Assembly: GCA_016872605.1 (NCBI GenBank)
Contig: VGZI01000023.1
Coordinates: 1 to 48,177 of the forward strand
Direction of reading: 5' to 3'
DNA length: 48,177 bases
From: Planctomycetota bacterium
Lineage (GTDB): Bacteria > Planctomycetota > Planctomycetia > Gemmatales > Gemmataceae
Below the pieces are notes generated by a model that was not told where the DNA came from, made no database searches, and worked only from the letters and a program-made list of their open reading frames with translations. This document shows, one piece after another, positions 24,912 to 34,102 of this stretch. The position numbers were made by a program, and so were the translations under genes. Positions within the stretch are counted from its first letter, which is position 1; every line of letters starts with the position of its first letter.

Positions 24912-25014
24912 AGAGGTCAGGAGTCAGGAGTCAGTGGCGAGGGTGCTACGTTTCGCATCACCACCGAATGCTTTTCTCTGACTGATCTCTGACTTCTGAC
25001 CTCTGACTTCTGGC
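24912..25014. repeat. CAGGAGTCAG-type repeat with inverted arm
   Basis: GAGGTCAGGAGTCAGGAGTCAG at the left (about 24911-24932) faces CTGACTGATC..CTGACTTCTGACC units at about 24978-25014. It resembles the element at 18363-18463 and fills most of the gap before the TolC-type gene. Confidence 0.75.
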
Positions 25015-25138
25015 TTGCTTGCCCGACCTTCCCCGCTTGCCTGAACAAGCCGGAACCTCGCGAATTTTGTTCACCCTGCGCAATCGTCACAACCGATATC
25101 TTCCGTAGCGTCGCAACCGACGATACGGAGGCGGTTTC

Positions 25139-26821
25139 ATGCGCTGGGCAGTACTCGCGCTATTATTGATGGGGCTAACAGGCTGCCATGTGTACACTCG
25201 CGATGTGGATGGACTGCTCGTCGAACGCGCGGCCCAGCGCGTGGATGGCGGCTTCGAACCGGCGCCACGCATGCTTCCAAACACGGGCGGCGCGCGCATC
25301 GATAAGCCGGCCATCGGCGCCCCGGTCACGCCGGCAGCATTTCAGGGGGACAAGACGCCGAGCAAGGATCAAGGCCAGCTTTGGCAACGCTTGACGCAAT
25401 ACACCAAGGACATCCCGGGCGGCGAGGCGAGCGAGTTCAACATCCCGGCCAAAGGGTCCGAGCGCGAGGCGGCGATCAAGAAGCAATTCCCGCCGCTCAC
25501 CAAGGTTCCGCCATTGCCGACCGCACAGCTCGGACCGGATGGACGGCCCGTGACGCTTTCCGACTTGCAGCGGATTGCCCTTGAGAATAATCCGCTCGTG
25601 CGCCAGGCCTACCTCGACGTTGAAGCAGCGCGCGGCATCGCGCGCCAGGCCGGCGCCTATCCGAATCCGACCATCGGCTACGAAGCCTCCACCGTCGGCC
25701 AGGGGGACACCAACGGCCAGCGGTCGCCCGGCCAGCAAGGCGGGTTCTTCGAGCAAACCATCGTTACGATGGGCAAACTCAAACTGGCGCGCGAGGCTGC
25801 CCTGCGCGACCTGGCCATCAGCGAGCAGAGAGTGCTGCAAGTCGAATCGGACGTGCGCTCCCAGGTTCGCTCCAACTACTTCGCCGTCCTGTCGGCCCAA
25901 AAGAACTTCGATATCCAGAAATCCATGTCGCAATTGGCGGAAGAGCTGTACTACGTGCTCTTGCAGCAATTGATCGCCGGCGAGGTGGCGGCCTATGAGC
26001 CGATGCAGATTCGCGTTCTGGCGAACCAGGCCCGCAACGCGCTGATGCAGGCGAGTGTGCGCTATCAGACCGCGTGGAGACAGCTTTCCGCCGGCCTCGG
26101 CATGCCCACCTTGCCGTTAACGGCGGTGGCCGGCCAGATCGACGTGGCCGTGCCGGTGCTTGAATACGACAAGGTGCTCGAACACGTGCTAAGCCGGCAT
26201 ACCGACGTCGTCTCGGCGACCTTCGGCGTCGAAAGAGCTCGGCTGTTGGCGCGGCTTGCCGAGGTTCAGCCCTACCCCGACGTGACGCTGCACCTTGCGT
26301 TTCAGAAGGACTACACGACGCCGCCGTTCAGTTCGGTCGCCAACGTCAACGTCGGCGTTCCGTTCCCGCTCTGGAACCAAAACCGGGGCGGCATCCAGGC
26401 GGCGCACGCCCTGCTGCGCCGAGCGTTAGCCGACAACCAGCGCGTCCGCAACGACTTGACCAGTAGACTCGCCGAGGCGTTCGAGCGGTACCACAATAAT
26501 CGCCGAATCCTCGACATGTACAAAAAAGAAATTCTGCCCAACCAGGTGCAAGCCTACCGCGCGGCTGTCGCGCGCCATGCCGCGGTGGGTGGCGTGAGTT
26601 ACAACGATCTGGTCACCTCGCAGCAGACGTTGGCGGGGCTCATCTCCACCTATCTCGGCGCCTTGAGCGATCAATGGACGGCTGTCATCGACATCGCCAA
26701 CCTGATGCAAACGCGCGACCTGTTCCAGACCTACACCGTTGATGACGTGATGCCGATCCCCGACGTTCAAGAAATCCACCGTCGCGGCTGGCTGCACCGT
26801 CGGCGATCGCAGCTCGATTGA
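25139..26821 (+). CDS. TolC-family outer membrane efflux lipoprotein
   Basis: This 560-residue protein has a signal peptide with lipobox L-T-G-C (Cys16), so it should be lipid-anchored. An extended Pro/Gly/Lys-rich linker (about 20-135) precedes the TolC fold, which starts at L-S-D-L-Q-R-I-A-L-E-N-N-P. Long helical hairpins (about 150-230, 250-300, 350-400, 420-540) alternate with beta segments such as N-P-T-I-G-Y-E and P-D-V-T-L-H-L-A-F. TolC-like proteins form trimeric channels for efflux or type I secretion. No membrane-fusion protein or inner-membrane pump is adjacent, so its partners lie elsewhere. The ATG at 25139 follows a GGAGG site (25129-25133). The substrate cannot be told. Confidence 0.9.
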   Translation: MRWAVLALLLMGLTGCHVYTRDVDGLLVERAAQRVDGGFEPAPRMLPNTGGARIDKPAIGAPVTPAAFQGDKTPSKDQGQLWQRLTQYTKDIPGGEASEFNIPAKGSEREAAIKKQFPPLTKVPPLPTAQLGPDGRPVTLSDLQRIALENNPLVRQAYLDVEAARGIARQAGAYPNPTIGYEASTVGQGDTNGQRSPGQQGGFFEQTIVTMGKLKLAREAALRDLAISEQRVLQVESDVRSQVRSNYFAVLSAQKNFDIQKSMSQLAEELYYVLLQQLIAGEVAAYEPMQIRVLANQARNALMQASVRYQTAWRQLSAGLGMPTLPLTAVAGQIDVAVPVLEYDKVLEHVLSRHTDVVSATFGVERARLLARLAEVQPYPDVTLHLAFQKDYTTPPFSSVANVNVGVPFPLWNQNRGGIQAAHALLRRALADNQRVRNDLTSRLAEAFERYHNNRRILDMYKKEILPNQVQAYRAAVARHAAVGGVSYNDLVTSQQTLAGLISTYLGALSDQWTAVIDIANLMQTRDLFQTYTVDDVMPIPDVQEIHRRGWLHRRRSQLD

Positions 26822-26841
26822 ACGACCGTTCCACGCGAACC

Positions 26842-26884
26842 AAGAGCCCGTGCTGGGAACCGCTTCCTACGTGCGCGGCTCTTT
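26842..26884. repeat. AAGAGCC...CGCGGCTCTT inverted repeat after the TolC-type gene
   Basis: A short left arm (26842-26858) and a full right arm (26860-26884) of the AAGAGCCGCGCACG family. It begins about 20 bases after the stop codon. Confidence 0.7.
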
Positions 26885-26963
26885 AGACAATGACGTTCGC
26901 CACACCTCCGCGTAAAACCGTGTACACGGCATCCTGACAACGCTCCCTGCAAGAGGCATTCTC

Positions 26964-28076
26964 ATGTACCGCACTATCGGCATTCTGTTGGCAACCCTTT
27001 TCGTCGCTGTGCCCGTTCATGCACAAGAAAAGCTCGACCCGAAACTGGCGACCGGCGACAAGGATGTGGTCTGGTACGATCTGAAGCACCTCGATCTCGA
27101 AGGCAGAGCATTCACCGACACCGAATCGCCATACGATCGGCTGCCGGCGCGGGCCAAGGGCAAGGTCCGCGATGCCGTTTGGAATCTGAGTAGGCACTCC
27201 GCCGGCATGTGCGTGCGCTTTGTCACCGATGCCGCGACGATTCAAGGACGTTGGACCCTCACCTCGAAGAACCTCGCGATGCCGCACATGGCCGCCACCG
27301 GCGTCAGCGGGTTGGATCTCTACGTCAAGACCGACAAGGGCTGGCGTTGGCTCGGCGTCGGGCAGCCCAGAGAGCAAACGAATACCGCGATTCTGGCGAC
27401 CGGCATCCCGGCCGGCACACGGGAATACCTCCTGTATCTGCCGCTCTACAACGGTGTGTCGTCCGTCCAGGTCGGCATACCGAAATCGGCATTTCTGGCC
27501 AAAGCCCCAGCGTATCCGAAAGACCGCAAACCGATCGTCTTTTACGGCACATCGATTACGCAAGGCGGCTGTGCCTCGCGCACCGGCATGGTCCACACCG
27601 CCATCCTCGGCCGACGCCTCGGCTATCCCGTCGTCAACCTCGGTTTCTCCGGCAACGGCCGCATGGAGCCCGAAGTCGTCAAGCTGATCGCCGAGATCGA
27701 TGCGTCGGTTTACGTCATCGACTGCTTGCCGAACATGACCGCGAAAGAGGTGACGGCGAATACCGAGCCGCTCGTTGAGTTGCTTCGGCAAAAACGACCG
27801 GCCACGCCGATCTTGCTCGTCGAGGATCGCAACTACGACAACGGCCACTTGCTGCCCTCTCCGCGTCAACGCAACCTGGCGAGTCAAGCAGCCTTGAAGG
27901 CGGCGTACGAAAAACTCATGAAAGCCGGTGCCAGAGGCGTGTACTATCTCGAAGGCGCGCATCTGCTCGGCGACGATAACGAAGGAACCGTCGACAGTTC
28001 ACACCCGACCGACCTGGGGTTCCTGCGCCAGGCCGACGCGTTCGAAAAGGCGCTGCGGCCGATTTTGCAGAGGTAA
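26964..28076 (+). CDS. Secreted SGNH/GDSL hydrolase
   Basis: This 370-residue protein has a signal peptide (about 1-20), an N-terminal beta-sandwich-like domain (about 30-180) and an SGNH hydrolase domain (about 188-370). Ser197 lies in F-Y-G-T-S-I-T-Q-G, the nucleophile block; the N-L-G-F-S-G-N-G segment carries the oxyanion Gly and Asn; and the D-S-S-H-P-T-D-L-G-F ending holds the catalytic Asp/His. Two-domain enzymes of this type act on acetyl or other esters of carbohydrates in known cases; the substrate here is inferred. The ATG at 26964 is the natural start, though its ribosome site is modest. An inverted repeat starts two bases after the stop codon. Confidence 0.88.
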   Translation: MYRTIGILLATLFVAVPVHAQEKLDPKLATGDKDVVWYDLKHLDLEGRAFTDTESPYDRLPARAKGKVRDAVWNLSRHSAGMCVRFVTDAATIQGRWTLTSKNLAMPHMAATGVSGLDLYVKTDKGWRWLGVGQPREQTNTAILATGIPAGTREYLLYLPLYNGVSSVQVGIPKSAFLAKAPAYPKDRKPIVFYGTSITQGGCASRTGMVHTAILGRRLGYPVVNLGFSGNGRMEPEVVKLIAEIDASVYVIDCLPNMTAKEVTANTEPLVELLRQKRPATPILLVEDRNYDNGHLLPSPRQRNLASQAALKAAYEKLMKAGARGVYYLEGAHLLGDDNEGTVDSSHPTDLGFLRQADAFEKALRPILQR

Positions 28077-28077
28077 T

Positions 28078-28134
28078 CAGAGCCTGAAGCGTTAGCGAAG
28101 GAAACGCCGTCCTTCGCTAAAGCTTCAGGCTTTG
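28078..28134. repeat. Inverted GAGCCTGAAGCG repeat after the SGNH gene
   Basis: Arms 28078-28101 and 28111-28134 are close reverse complements around a 9-base loop. It lies just upstream of the next start codon (28142), so both transcripts are affected by it. Confidence 0.85.
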
Positions 28135-28141
28135 ACGGGGT

Positions 28142-28768
28142 ATGGCAATGCACATCGATCCGCACCCGCTGCTTGACGCTCGCGCGTTCACGACGACGTT
28201 TCCGCGTCCGCTGGGCGAGATGCCGACGCCGCCGGATATTCTCGCGCTATTGTCTTTGCAAGCCGACGCTCCACTCAAAAGCGATGACGCGGTGCGCGAA
28301 GCCGTACGAACGATGCTGCGGCACGGCGGATTCAAGCCGGCCGGTCGCAGCAAGCCGGCGTCGGAATATCTCATTCGCGCCGTGACCGACGGCGCCTTGT
28401 CGTCCATAAACGCGGCCGTCGATGTCTGCAACATCGTGTCGCTGCACAGCGGGTTGCCGATCAGCGTCGTCGATCTCGTCAAGGCCAAGCCGCCGTTACG
28501 GATATCAATCGCGCCGGCGGAAGCATCGTATGTGTTCAACGCGTCCGGGCAGACCATTGACCTTGCCGGCCTTCTGTGTCTGTGCGACGCGGACGGTCCG
28601 TGCGGCAACGCGGTCAAGGACGCTCAACGCACGAAGACCGACGCCAACACCACGCTGACGCTGGCCGTCATTTGGGGCGCCAACACGCTGCCAGGCCGCG
28701 CCGCTCAGGCCGAGGCATGGTACCGCGAACTGCTTCATCGCATCGGCGCCACGACGATGGATGCGTAA
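28142..28768 (+). CDS. Stand-alone B3/B4 tRNA-binding-like domain protein
   Basis: This 208-residue protein matches the B3/4 domain of the phenylalanyl-tRNA synthetase beta chain: the segment S-S-I-N-A-A-V-D-V-C-N-I-V-S-L-H-S-G-L-P and the following I-S-V-V-D-L correspond to the family core at residues about 87-110. Elsewhere such free-standing B3/4 proteins edit mischarged tRNA or have no known role. The ending (A-Q-A-E-A-W-Y-R-E-L-L) is helical. No synthetase subunit is nearby. The start could be 28142 or the Met two codons later; the right arm of an inverted repeat sits 8 bases before it, and no good ribosome site is visible. Confidence 0.75.
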   Translation: MAMHIDPHPLLDARAFTTTFPRPLGEMPTPPDILALLSLQADAPLKSDDAVREAVRTMLRHGGFKPAGRSKPASEYLIRAVTDGALSSINAAVDVCNIVSLHSGLPISVVDLVKAKPPLRISIAPAEASYVFNASGQTIDLAGLLCLCDADGPCGNAVKDAQRTKTDANTTLTLAVIWGANTLPGRAAQAEAWYRELLHRIGATTMDA

Positions 28769-29450
28769 TGGAACCACGGGGGACACCAGGAACACGGAGA
28801 GATTTTGGTTCTTCACCAACAGAATAGGCGAAGTCTTGAAGGTGTTGTGCATCGCTCCTACCGACATCTCCCTCCTGTGTTCCCCGTGCTACTATCAATC
28901 AACTTCTTCGTTTGACAACAAGATTATTCCAGACCACGGATCCCACTGATGGCACGGATGATGAGAAAAGAGATCCATTGGACAACGCCACTTTTGAAGC
29001 CCTGCTACCTCTGCTGGCGGCGAACGAGCGTTGCTCGCACTGGCTCCCGGTTTCGTTGCATTTCGGGAGGAGGGGGGTGAGTTTGTGGGTGCAACGAATA
29101 CGCGCACGTGCTGTTTACTAAGGAAGTTACGTACCAAAAATGCGTTGCAGGGTGTTGACCAAGTTGAAAAAGTGGCGCTGTCCAATTCAGGAAGTGCGGA
29201 AAAGCACGGGAGAGTTGGGATGTTCGGTATCTCCACGTTCCCGCTTGGTCACGGCCGTTCCCGCATCACCTATCCGTGCGATCAGGTAACCCGTGGTTGG
29301 TACTTGGTGGTTGCGGCTCAGCCGCGCTAGGTGATCCGTGGTCAAATTCACCTTCGACCGCCATCGGTCCATGTAACGATGCTAAAGACTCGCAAATCGC
29401 AGGATTATTTCGCAGAGCCGCACGGCTGAGTCACGGACAAATCACTCGAG
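28769..29450. other. Gene-free 680-bp stretch with diverged repeats
   Basis: No convincing gene is seen. Three sorts of repeat remnants are present: an inverted pair (about 28779-28800 and 28869-28890, built on GGAACACGGAG / CTCCTGTGTTCC), copies of CCACGGATCCCAC-like units (about 28935-28960) and inverted GGTGATCCGTGG/CACCTATCCGTG units (about 29267-29341). Short open frames here have atypical composition and no ribosome site. It lies between a plus-strand gene and the 3' end of a minus-strand gene. Confidence 0.55.
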
Positions 29451-30614
29451 TCAACGAATCAGGACGTCCGGGCGGACGAACTCGGCGCCTTGGATGCGGA
29501 TGCGTTTAAGTGGCCAATTCTCGGCAGAGGTGATGGTGCGCGGGCCGTCGTCGGAAATGAGGAACGTGTCGCAACTCACGCCGGCCCCGACCGACACACA
29601 CCACGTGACCGCCCAGCGCGCTTGCAACAGGCTCTCGTCTTTGAGCGAAATCGTCATTTCCACCGGGGCGTGACCGGTCAGATGGCCTTGGGTGGCGAGG
29701 TAGAATTCATGCTCTACGCCGGTGAGTTGATAGATGCGCTGGCCGGTGAGCAAGATTTGTCTCGGCACCGAATCGGGCCAGCTTCCCGCGACGTAGGTGG
29801 CGCTGATCTTGCACGTGTTGTCGTGGTCGCGGCGAAAGTTGGCGTCGGGCGGACCGAAGGAGATCGATCGACTGGCGCGTGCACAGAGGCCATATTTGCG
29901 TGCGGCGACGGTCATGACGCAGGTACGCGTAACCGGCGCCGACGTGAAACTTGCTTGCCGATAGGCCCTGCCACGGCTATCCGCCGTCACTGAGATCAGC
30001 AGGGGATGCACGCCGCGATGCAGGAGGCGATGGGCGATTTGGCCGGCGACCTCGCGTTCTGATTCGCCGGCGGCCAGCATGCGCCCGGTCGCTTCAAGGG
30101 CATGGCTGAGCGTCTGTCCAAGGATGCGGTAGCAGGCAATCTCGTAATCGGTGAGTGTTCGCCGCATCAAGGCGAGCTGCGGCGCGACGGCCTTGCATTC
30201 GCCGATCGGTGAATCGGATGCGATATTGCGTCCCTGGATAAGGTCTGCCAAGAGCGATGCGCGTTCTTGATGACAGGGCCATTCTTTGAGCTGAAAACCT
30301 AGCCCGTCGATTTCCTCGTCGAAAATGCGTTGTGAGTCGACGCTGCTGCACAGGAGCCAGCGCGCATCGGGAGTGAAATAAAGTCCCGGCATGGCATCGG
30401 GATCGAGGATGCCGCGCGGCGCGCCGCCGCCGGTGAGCCAGGCGAAGCTGTCAGGATTCAGGACGACGAGTCCGTCGCAGCCGATTTCTTGCAGGTAACC
30501 GGCGATGCGCGCTTGTTTGTGCTCGACATCGCTGCGACGGTCCATCGGCGCAGTCAAGTTCATATCGACCACACTGGGCGGCGCCGTCACACGAATTTCT
30601 TCAGCCACACTCAT
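29451..30614 (-). CDS. M24 family peptidase-like protein, probably without metal ligands
   Basis: This 387-residue protein has a creatinase-like N-terminal domain (about 25-150; G-C-D-G-L-V-V-L-N-P-D-S-F-A-W-L-T-G-G) followed by a pita-bread-like region, the plan of Xaa-Pro aminopeptidases. In active M24 enzymes two Asp, one His and two Glu bind metal. In the corresponding region I see S-V-T-A-D-S-R, G-H-L-T-G-H and a C-terminal I-S-D-D-G-P-R, but not the two Glu in their usual settings, so it is likely a non-catalytic or altered member. The ATG at 30614 is used; a GTG four codons upstream is possible. It is followed upstream by the gamma-carbonic-anhydrase-like gene in the same direction. 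Confidence 0.65.
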   Translation of the reverse strand: MSVAEEIRVTAPPSVVDMNLTAPMDRRSDVEHKQARIAGYLQEIGCDGLVVLNPDSFAWLTGGGAPRGILDPDAMPGLYFTPDARWLLCSSVDSQRIFDEEIDGLGFQLKEWPCHQERASLLADLIQGRNIASDSPIGECKAVAPQLALMRRTLTDYEIACYRILGQTLSHALEATGRMLAAGESEREVAGQIAHRLLHRGVHPLLISVTADSRGRAYRQASFTSAPVTRTCVMTVAARKYGLCARASRSISFGPPDANFRRDHDNTCKISATYVAGSWPDSVPRQILLTGQRIYQLTGVEHEFYLATQGHLTGHAPVEMTISLKDESLLQARWAVTWCVSVGAGVSCDTFLISDDGPRTITSAENWPLKRIRIQGAEFVRPDVLIR

Positions 30615-30676
30615 GCTAGAATTCACCCAGCCGCTTGCAGCGTAGCAGAACGTGCTGCGCCACAGCGGTCATTGCG

Positions 30677-31192
30677 TTATCGCTGCCACGGCGGCGGGTA
30701 GGCGCCGCGTACGTAGCGCTGGGCCATCTCGAGATAATGAGCGCAGATCGTTCGCGTTCGCTCCAGTTCGGCGTCGGTGATGGCCCGGATCACTTTGCCC
30801 GGCACGCCCATGACGACCGAGCGCGGCGGAATGCGTCGCCCCTCGGTGACAAGAGTGCCGGCGGCGATCAGGCATTCCTCACCGATCTCGCAACCCGATA
30901 GCAGCGTCGCCCGCATGCCGATGAGCGTGTCGCGTCCGATCTTGGCGCCGTGCAGAATCGCCCCGTGGCCGACGACGACGCCTTCGCCGATGGTCATCGG
31001 AGCATCGTTATCGGTGTGGACGATCGAGCCGTCCTGGATATTGACGCGCGGTTCGAGCGTGATCGTTGCCAGGTCGCCGCGCAGGACGACGTTGAACCAC
31101 AGATTGACGCCCGGGCCAAGCACAACATTGCCCGTGACAACAGCCGTGGTGGCGACGTAGAAGTCCCGAATCGCCTCGATCGTCGCGCTCAT
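30677..31192 (-). CDS. Gamma-class carbonic anhydrase-like (left-handed beta-helix) protein
   Basis: The 171-residue protein is built from hexapeptide repeats (I/L/V-G-x-x-x) forming a left-handed beta-helix, with a C-terminal helix typical of the YrdA/PaaY group. Possible metal ligands are the His of I-V-H-T-D, and the two His in V-G-H-G-A-I-L-H-G. Members are carbonic anhydrases or act as acyl-transferase-like structural proteins, and in this group activity is often unproven. The ATG at 31192 is the natural start; reading further upstream enters a repeat. The gene precedes the M24-like gene on the same strand with a 62-base gap. Confidence 0.85.
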   Translation of the reverse strand: MSATIEAIRDFYVATTAVVTGNVVLGPGVNLWFNVVLRGDLATITLEPRVNIQDGSIVHTDNDAPMTIGEGVVVGHGAILHGAKIGRDTLIGMRATLLSGCEIGEECLIAAGTLVTEGRRIPPRSVVMGVPGKVIRAITDAELERTRTICAHYLEMAQRYVRGAYPPPWQR

Positions 31193-31212
31193 GCTGGGTA
31201 TCCCTCGCTGGT

Positions 31213-31270
31213 CAGAATCTGAGGCGTAAGCGAACAATGGCGCGGAGCTTCGCTTACGCTTCAAGCTCTG
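31213..31270. repeat. Inverted CTGAAGCGTAAGCGAA-type repeat
   Basis: Arms 31213-31234 and 31249-31270 are diverged members of the GAGCCTGAAGCG family with a 14-base loop. It lies upstream of the carbonic-anhydrase-like start and downstream of the disrupted gene that follows on the map. Confidence 0.8.
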
Positions 31271-31406
31271 ACCTATCACTGTATGATACACACTCGCGCT
31301 GCGGAACGGACCCGCGAAATGATGTTGAAGCTCGGCAAGTTGGGAAATCGCGACCAATAATGCAGATTCTGCGGAAAATGCGGACGACAAGGGCAAATCG
31401 CGCTCA

Positions 31407-31934
31407 TCACCCCTTGGCGTTCTCGACGCGTGCCAGAATTCGGGCCATGATCCACGAGAGGGTTCGATCGTATTCGTCGTGAATCTCGAAGTAGAGCCCC
31501 TTTTTGATTCCGGGCCACCAAGTGTCGGGATCCTTGCGATCGAGCAAGTTGACGTCGAGAAACACGATGCTGTCGCCGCCGTCGGATCATTTTTGCAGCG
31601 TCACATTGACAATGTTGTCGAACGGAACCTGGCCCGCGACCTTGCCGCTGAAATAGATGAGCTGCAGGAAGTCGCCATCGAGCACAAGTCGGGGGCGGTA
31701 AATCAGGTAATAGCAAAACGCAGTGGCGGACGTGCCGGCAACGGCGCCGGCGCCCACGATCCACTGGATGCCGACGGCGCCGATGCCGCCGCGCGAGACG
31801 GCAATGACCACCACGACGATGGCGATCAACCCGAAACCGACCGCACTCGCCAGGGAATAAAACAGCGTCGTTCGGCGGAACCAGATCGTGAGCCTGTTGA
31901 ATTCTCCGAACCTTTCGTCGTCTACGACAGACAT
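31407..31934 (-). pseudogene. Two-TM membrane protein gene interrupted by an in-frame TGA
   Basis: Translation from the ATG at 31934 gives two membrane helices (about residues 25-45 and 50-75) followed by a beta-rich segment resembling a bacterial PH-like domain (L-V-L-D-G-D-F-L-Q-L-I-Y-F-S-G, then V-P-F-D-N-I-V-N-V-T-L-Q-K). A TGA at 31587-31589 stops it after 115 residues. The same frame then continues for 59 sense codons to a TGA at 31407, reading clearly protein-like sequence (F-L-D-V-N-L-L-D-R, then G-L-Y-F-E-I-H-D-E-Y and I-M-A-R-I-L-A-R-V-E). A single C-to-T change (CGA to TGA) explains this. It may be a pseudogene, a sequencing error, or readthrough. Confidence 0.7.
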
Positions 31935-31949
31935 CGTTGCCTCCTTGCC

Positions 31950-32004
31950 GTGGGGCACGTTTTCAACGTGCCATGATTCCGGGCACGTCGGAAACGTGCC
32001 CCAC
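31950..32004. repeat. Inverted GTGGGGCACGTTTTCAACGTGCC repeat
   Basis: Left arm 31950-31972 and right arm 31981-32004 are close reverse complements, each with an internal palindrome (GGCACGTTTTCAACGTGCC). It lies in the divergent gap between the disrupted membrane-protein gene and the serine hydrolase gene. Confidence 0.85.
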
Positions 32005-32059
32005 GGAGTTCGATGGCTACAATACCTCACACCCTTACAACGCTACTAGAGGAAAACGC

Positions 32060-34102
32060 ATGAAACGCATCGCATTCATGGCGGCGGCACTACTCATCGT
32101 CGGCATCGCGCATGCCGATGGGCCCCAGGACAATGATCCAAACAACGTGCGTCCGGTGCCGGCGCCAGGAATTCCGATTCCGGAGAAAACGTACTCCGAG
32201 TTGAAGAAAGCGGTCGTCGATTTCCGCAACGAGGTCGCCGATCTGCGCAAGAGCCTGGCGACGAAACCGGCGCTATTGCAATTCATGCCGGACGTCGAGA
32301 TCTTCGCCAACTCCGCCTACTACGCGCTGCGGTACAACGAATTCTATTCTGAAAAGGAATTCGACATCGCCCGCAAGCACATGCAGCAGGGCCGTGAACG
32401 CGCCAAGCTCTTGCGTGAAGGCAAGACGCCGTGGAATACCGACACCGGCTTGATCGTGCGAGGCTATCAATCGAAGATCGACGGCTCGGTGCAACCCTAC
32501 GGCCTGATCGTGCCGAAATCGTACAACCCGAACTCACCGTACCAGCATCGGCTCGACATCTGGTTTCATGGCCGAGGTGAGAAGCTGACGGAGTTGAACT
32601 TCATCGAAGGCCGGCAGAAGGATGTCGGACAGTTCGCGCCGCCGCACGCTTTCGTCTTGCATCCGTATGGGCGATACTGCAATGCCAATCATTTCGCGGG
32701 CGAGATCGACACGTTCGAGGCGATGGATCATGTCCGCAAGCATTACGCGATCGACGTCAATCGCATCAGCGTGCGCGGTTTCTCGATGGGCGGGGCGGCG
32801 TGCTGGAACTTCGCCGTGCATTACCCGGGTCTGTGGGCTGCCGCCGCGCCGGGCGCCGGCTTCAGCGAAACCCCCGAGTTCTTGCGCGTTTTCCAGAAGG
32901 AAACGATCAAGCCGAACGAGTGGGAAAAGAAGCTTTTGCACTGGTACGACTGCACCGATTGGGCGGCGAATCTTTACAACCTGCCAACCGTCGCCTACTC
33001 GGGCGAGAACGATTCGCAAAAGCAAGCCGCCGACATCATGGCCCAGGCGATGCTCCGCGAACGGCTCGATTTGGTGCACGTCATCGGGCCGAAAACGGGA
33101 CACTCTTATCATCCCGATGCGAAAGTCGAGATCAATCGGCGCATCGACTCCATCGTCGCCAAGGGCCGCGATCCGCTGCCGCTCAAGCTGCATCTGACGA
33201 CGTACATGCTGCGCTACAACAAGGTACACTGGCTGACGATCGACAGCCTGGAAGAGCACTGGGAGCGAGCGGACGTGTACGCGGAGATCTTTGAGGGCAA
33301 GTCGCCGCGCACCATCGTTGTGCGGACCAAGAACGTCAACGCCTTCACGCTGTCGATTCCACCGGGGCACTGTCCGTTCGACAATCGGCCCAAAGGAATC
33401 ACCGTCGTCGTCGATGCCCAAGTCTTGACCGGCGCCGCCGTGCGCTCGGATCGTTCATGGAAGAGTCACTATCGAAAGATCGATGGCAACTGGACGCTGG
33501 TCATCAATCCGATCAGCGACGCCAAACTGCGCAAGCAGCATGGCCTTCAAGGCCCGATCGATGATGCGTTCATGTCAACCTTTGTCATGGTCATGCCGAC
33601 CGGAGAGCCGATGAACCCGAAAGTCGGCAAGTGGGTCACGAGCGAGATGGAACGAGCGTTCGATCACTGGCGCAAGCAATTCCGCAGCGAGCTTCGGCCC
33701 ATCACCGACGTTCAAGTCGATGATAAGTGGATCGCAAATGCAAACTTGATCCTCTGGGGCGATCCGCAAAGCAACAAAGTGCTCGCGAAAATCGCCGACA
33801 AGTTGCCGATCCGCTGGGATGCGAAGGAAGGCGTGTTCATCGACAAGAAGGCATACGCCGCGGGCAGTCATGTGCCGGTGCTGATCTATCCGAATCCGCT
33901 GAATCCGAAGAAGTACGTCGTGCTCAACAGCAGCTTCACGTTTCGCGATTACGACTACCTTAACAACGCACGGCAGATACCGCGCCTGCCCGATTGGGCG
34001 GTCCTCGACATCGACCAGCCGCGGACAACGCAGCGGCCCGCCGGGATCGTTGACGCGGGTTTCTTCGATGAGCAATGGCGTCTGCCCGCTGGAAAGAAGT
34101 GA
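32060..34102 (+). CDS. Secreted alpha/beta hydrolase (prolyl oligopeptidase/esterase-like)
   Basis: This 680-residue protein has a signal peptide (about 1-20). A helical N-terminal part (about 30-115) precedes an alpha/beta-hydrolase domain (about 125-340) with the nucleophile in V-R-G-F-S-M-G-G, Ser242, and a likely catalytic His in T-G-H-S-Y-H-P-D. The second half (about 360-680) is beta-rich with no catalytic motif I can name. The plan resembles PHB-depolymerase-like esterases and S9 peptidases. The ATG at 32060 follows AGAGGAAA. Substrate is unknown; ester or peptide cleavage outside the cell is inferred. Confidence 0.82.
   Translation: MKRIAFMAAALLIVGIAHADGPQDNDPNNVRPVPAPGIPIPEKTYSELKKAVVDFRNEVADLRKSLATKPALLQFMPDVEIFANSAYYALRYNEFYSEKEFDIARKHMQQGRERAKLLREGKTPWNTDTGLIVRGYQSKIDGSVQPYGLIVPKSYNPNSPYQHRLDIWFHGRGEKLTELNFIEGRQKDVGQFAPPHAFVLHPYGRYCNANHFAGEIDTFEAMDHVRKHYAIDVNRISVRGFSMGGAACWNFAVHYPGLWAAAAPGAGFSETPEFLRVFQKETIKPNEWEKKLLHWYDCTDWAANLYNLPTVAYSGENDSQKQAADIMAQAMLRERLDLVHVIGPKTGHSYHPDAKVEINRRIDSIVAKGRDPLPLKLHLTTYMLRYNKVHWLTIDSLEEHWERADVYAEIFEGKSPRTIVVRTKNVNAFTLSIPPGHCPFDNRPKGITVVVDAQVLTGAAVRSDRSWKSHYRKIDGNWTLVINPISDAKLRKQHGLQGPIDDAFMSTFVMVMPTGEPMNPKVGKWVTSEMERAFDHWRKQFRSELRPITDVQVDDKWIANANLILWGDPQSNKVLAKIADKLPIRWDAKEGVFIDKKAYAAGSHVPVLIYPNPLNPKKYVVLNSSFTFRDYDYLNNARQIPRLPDWAVLDIDQPRTTQRPAGIVDAGFFDEQWRLPAGKK

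Noticed and set aside
31587..31589. Selenocysteine at the in-frame TGA
   Set aside because: No SECIS-like hairpin is seen directly downstream, and the residue before a Ser-Asp-Gly-Gly loop is not in a redox motif; a simple nonsense change is more likely.
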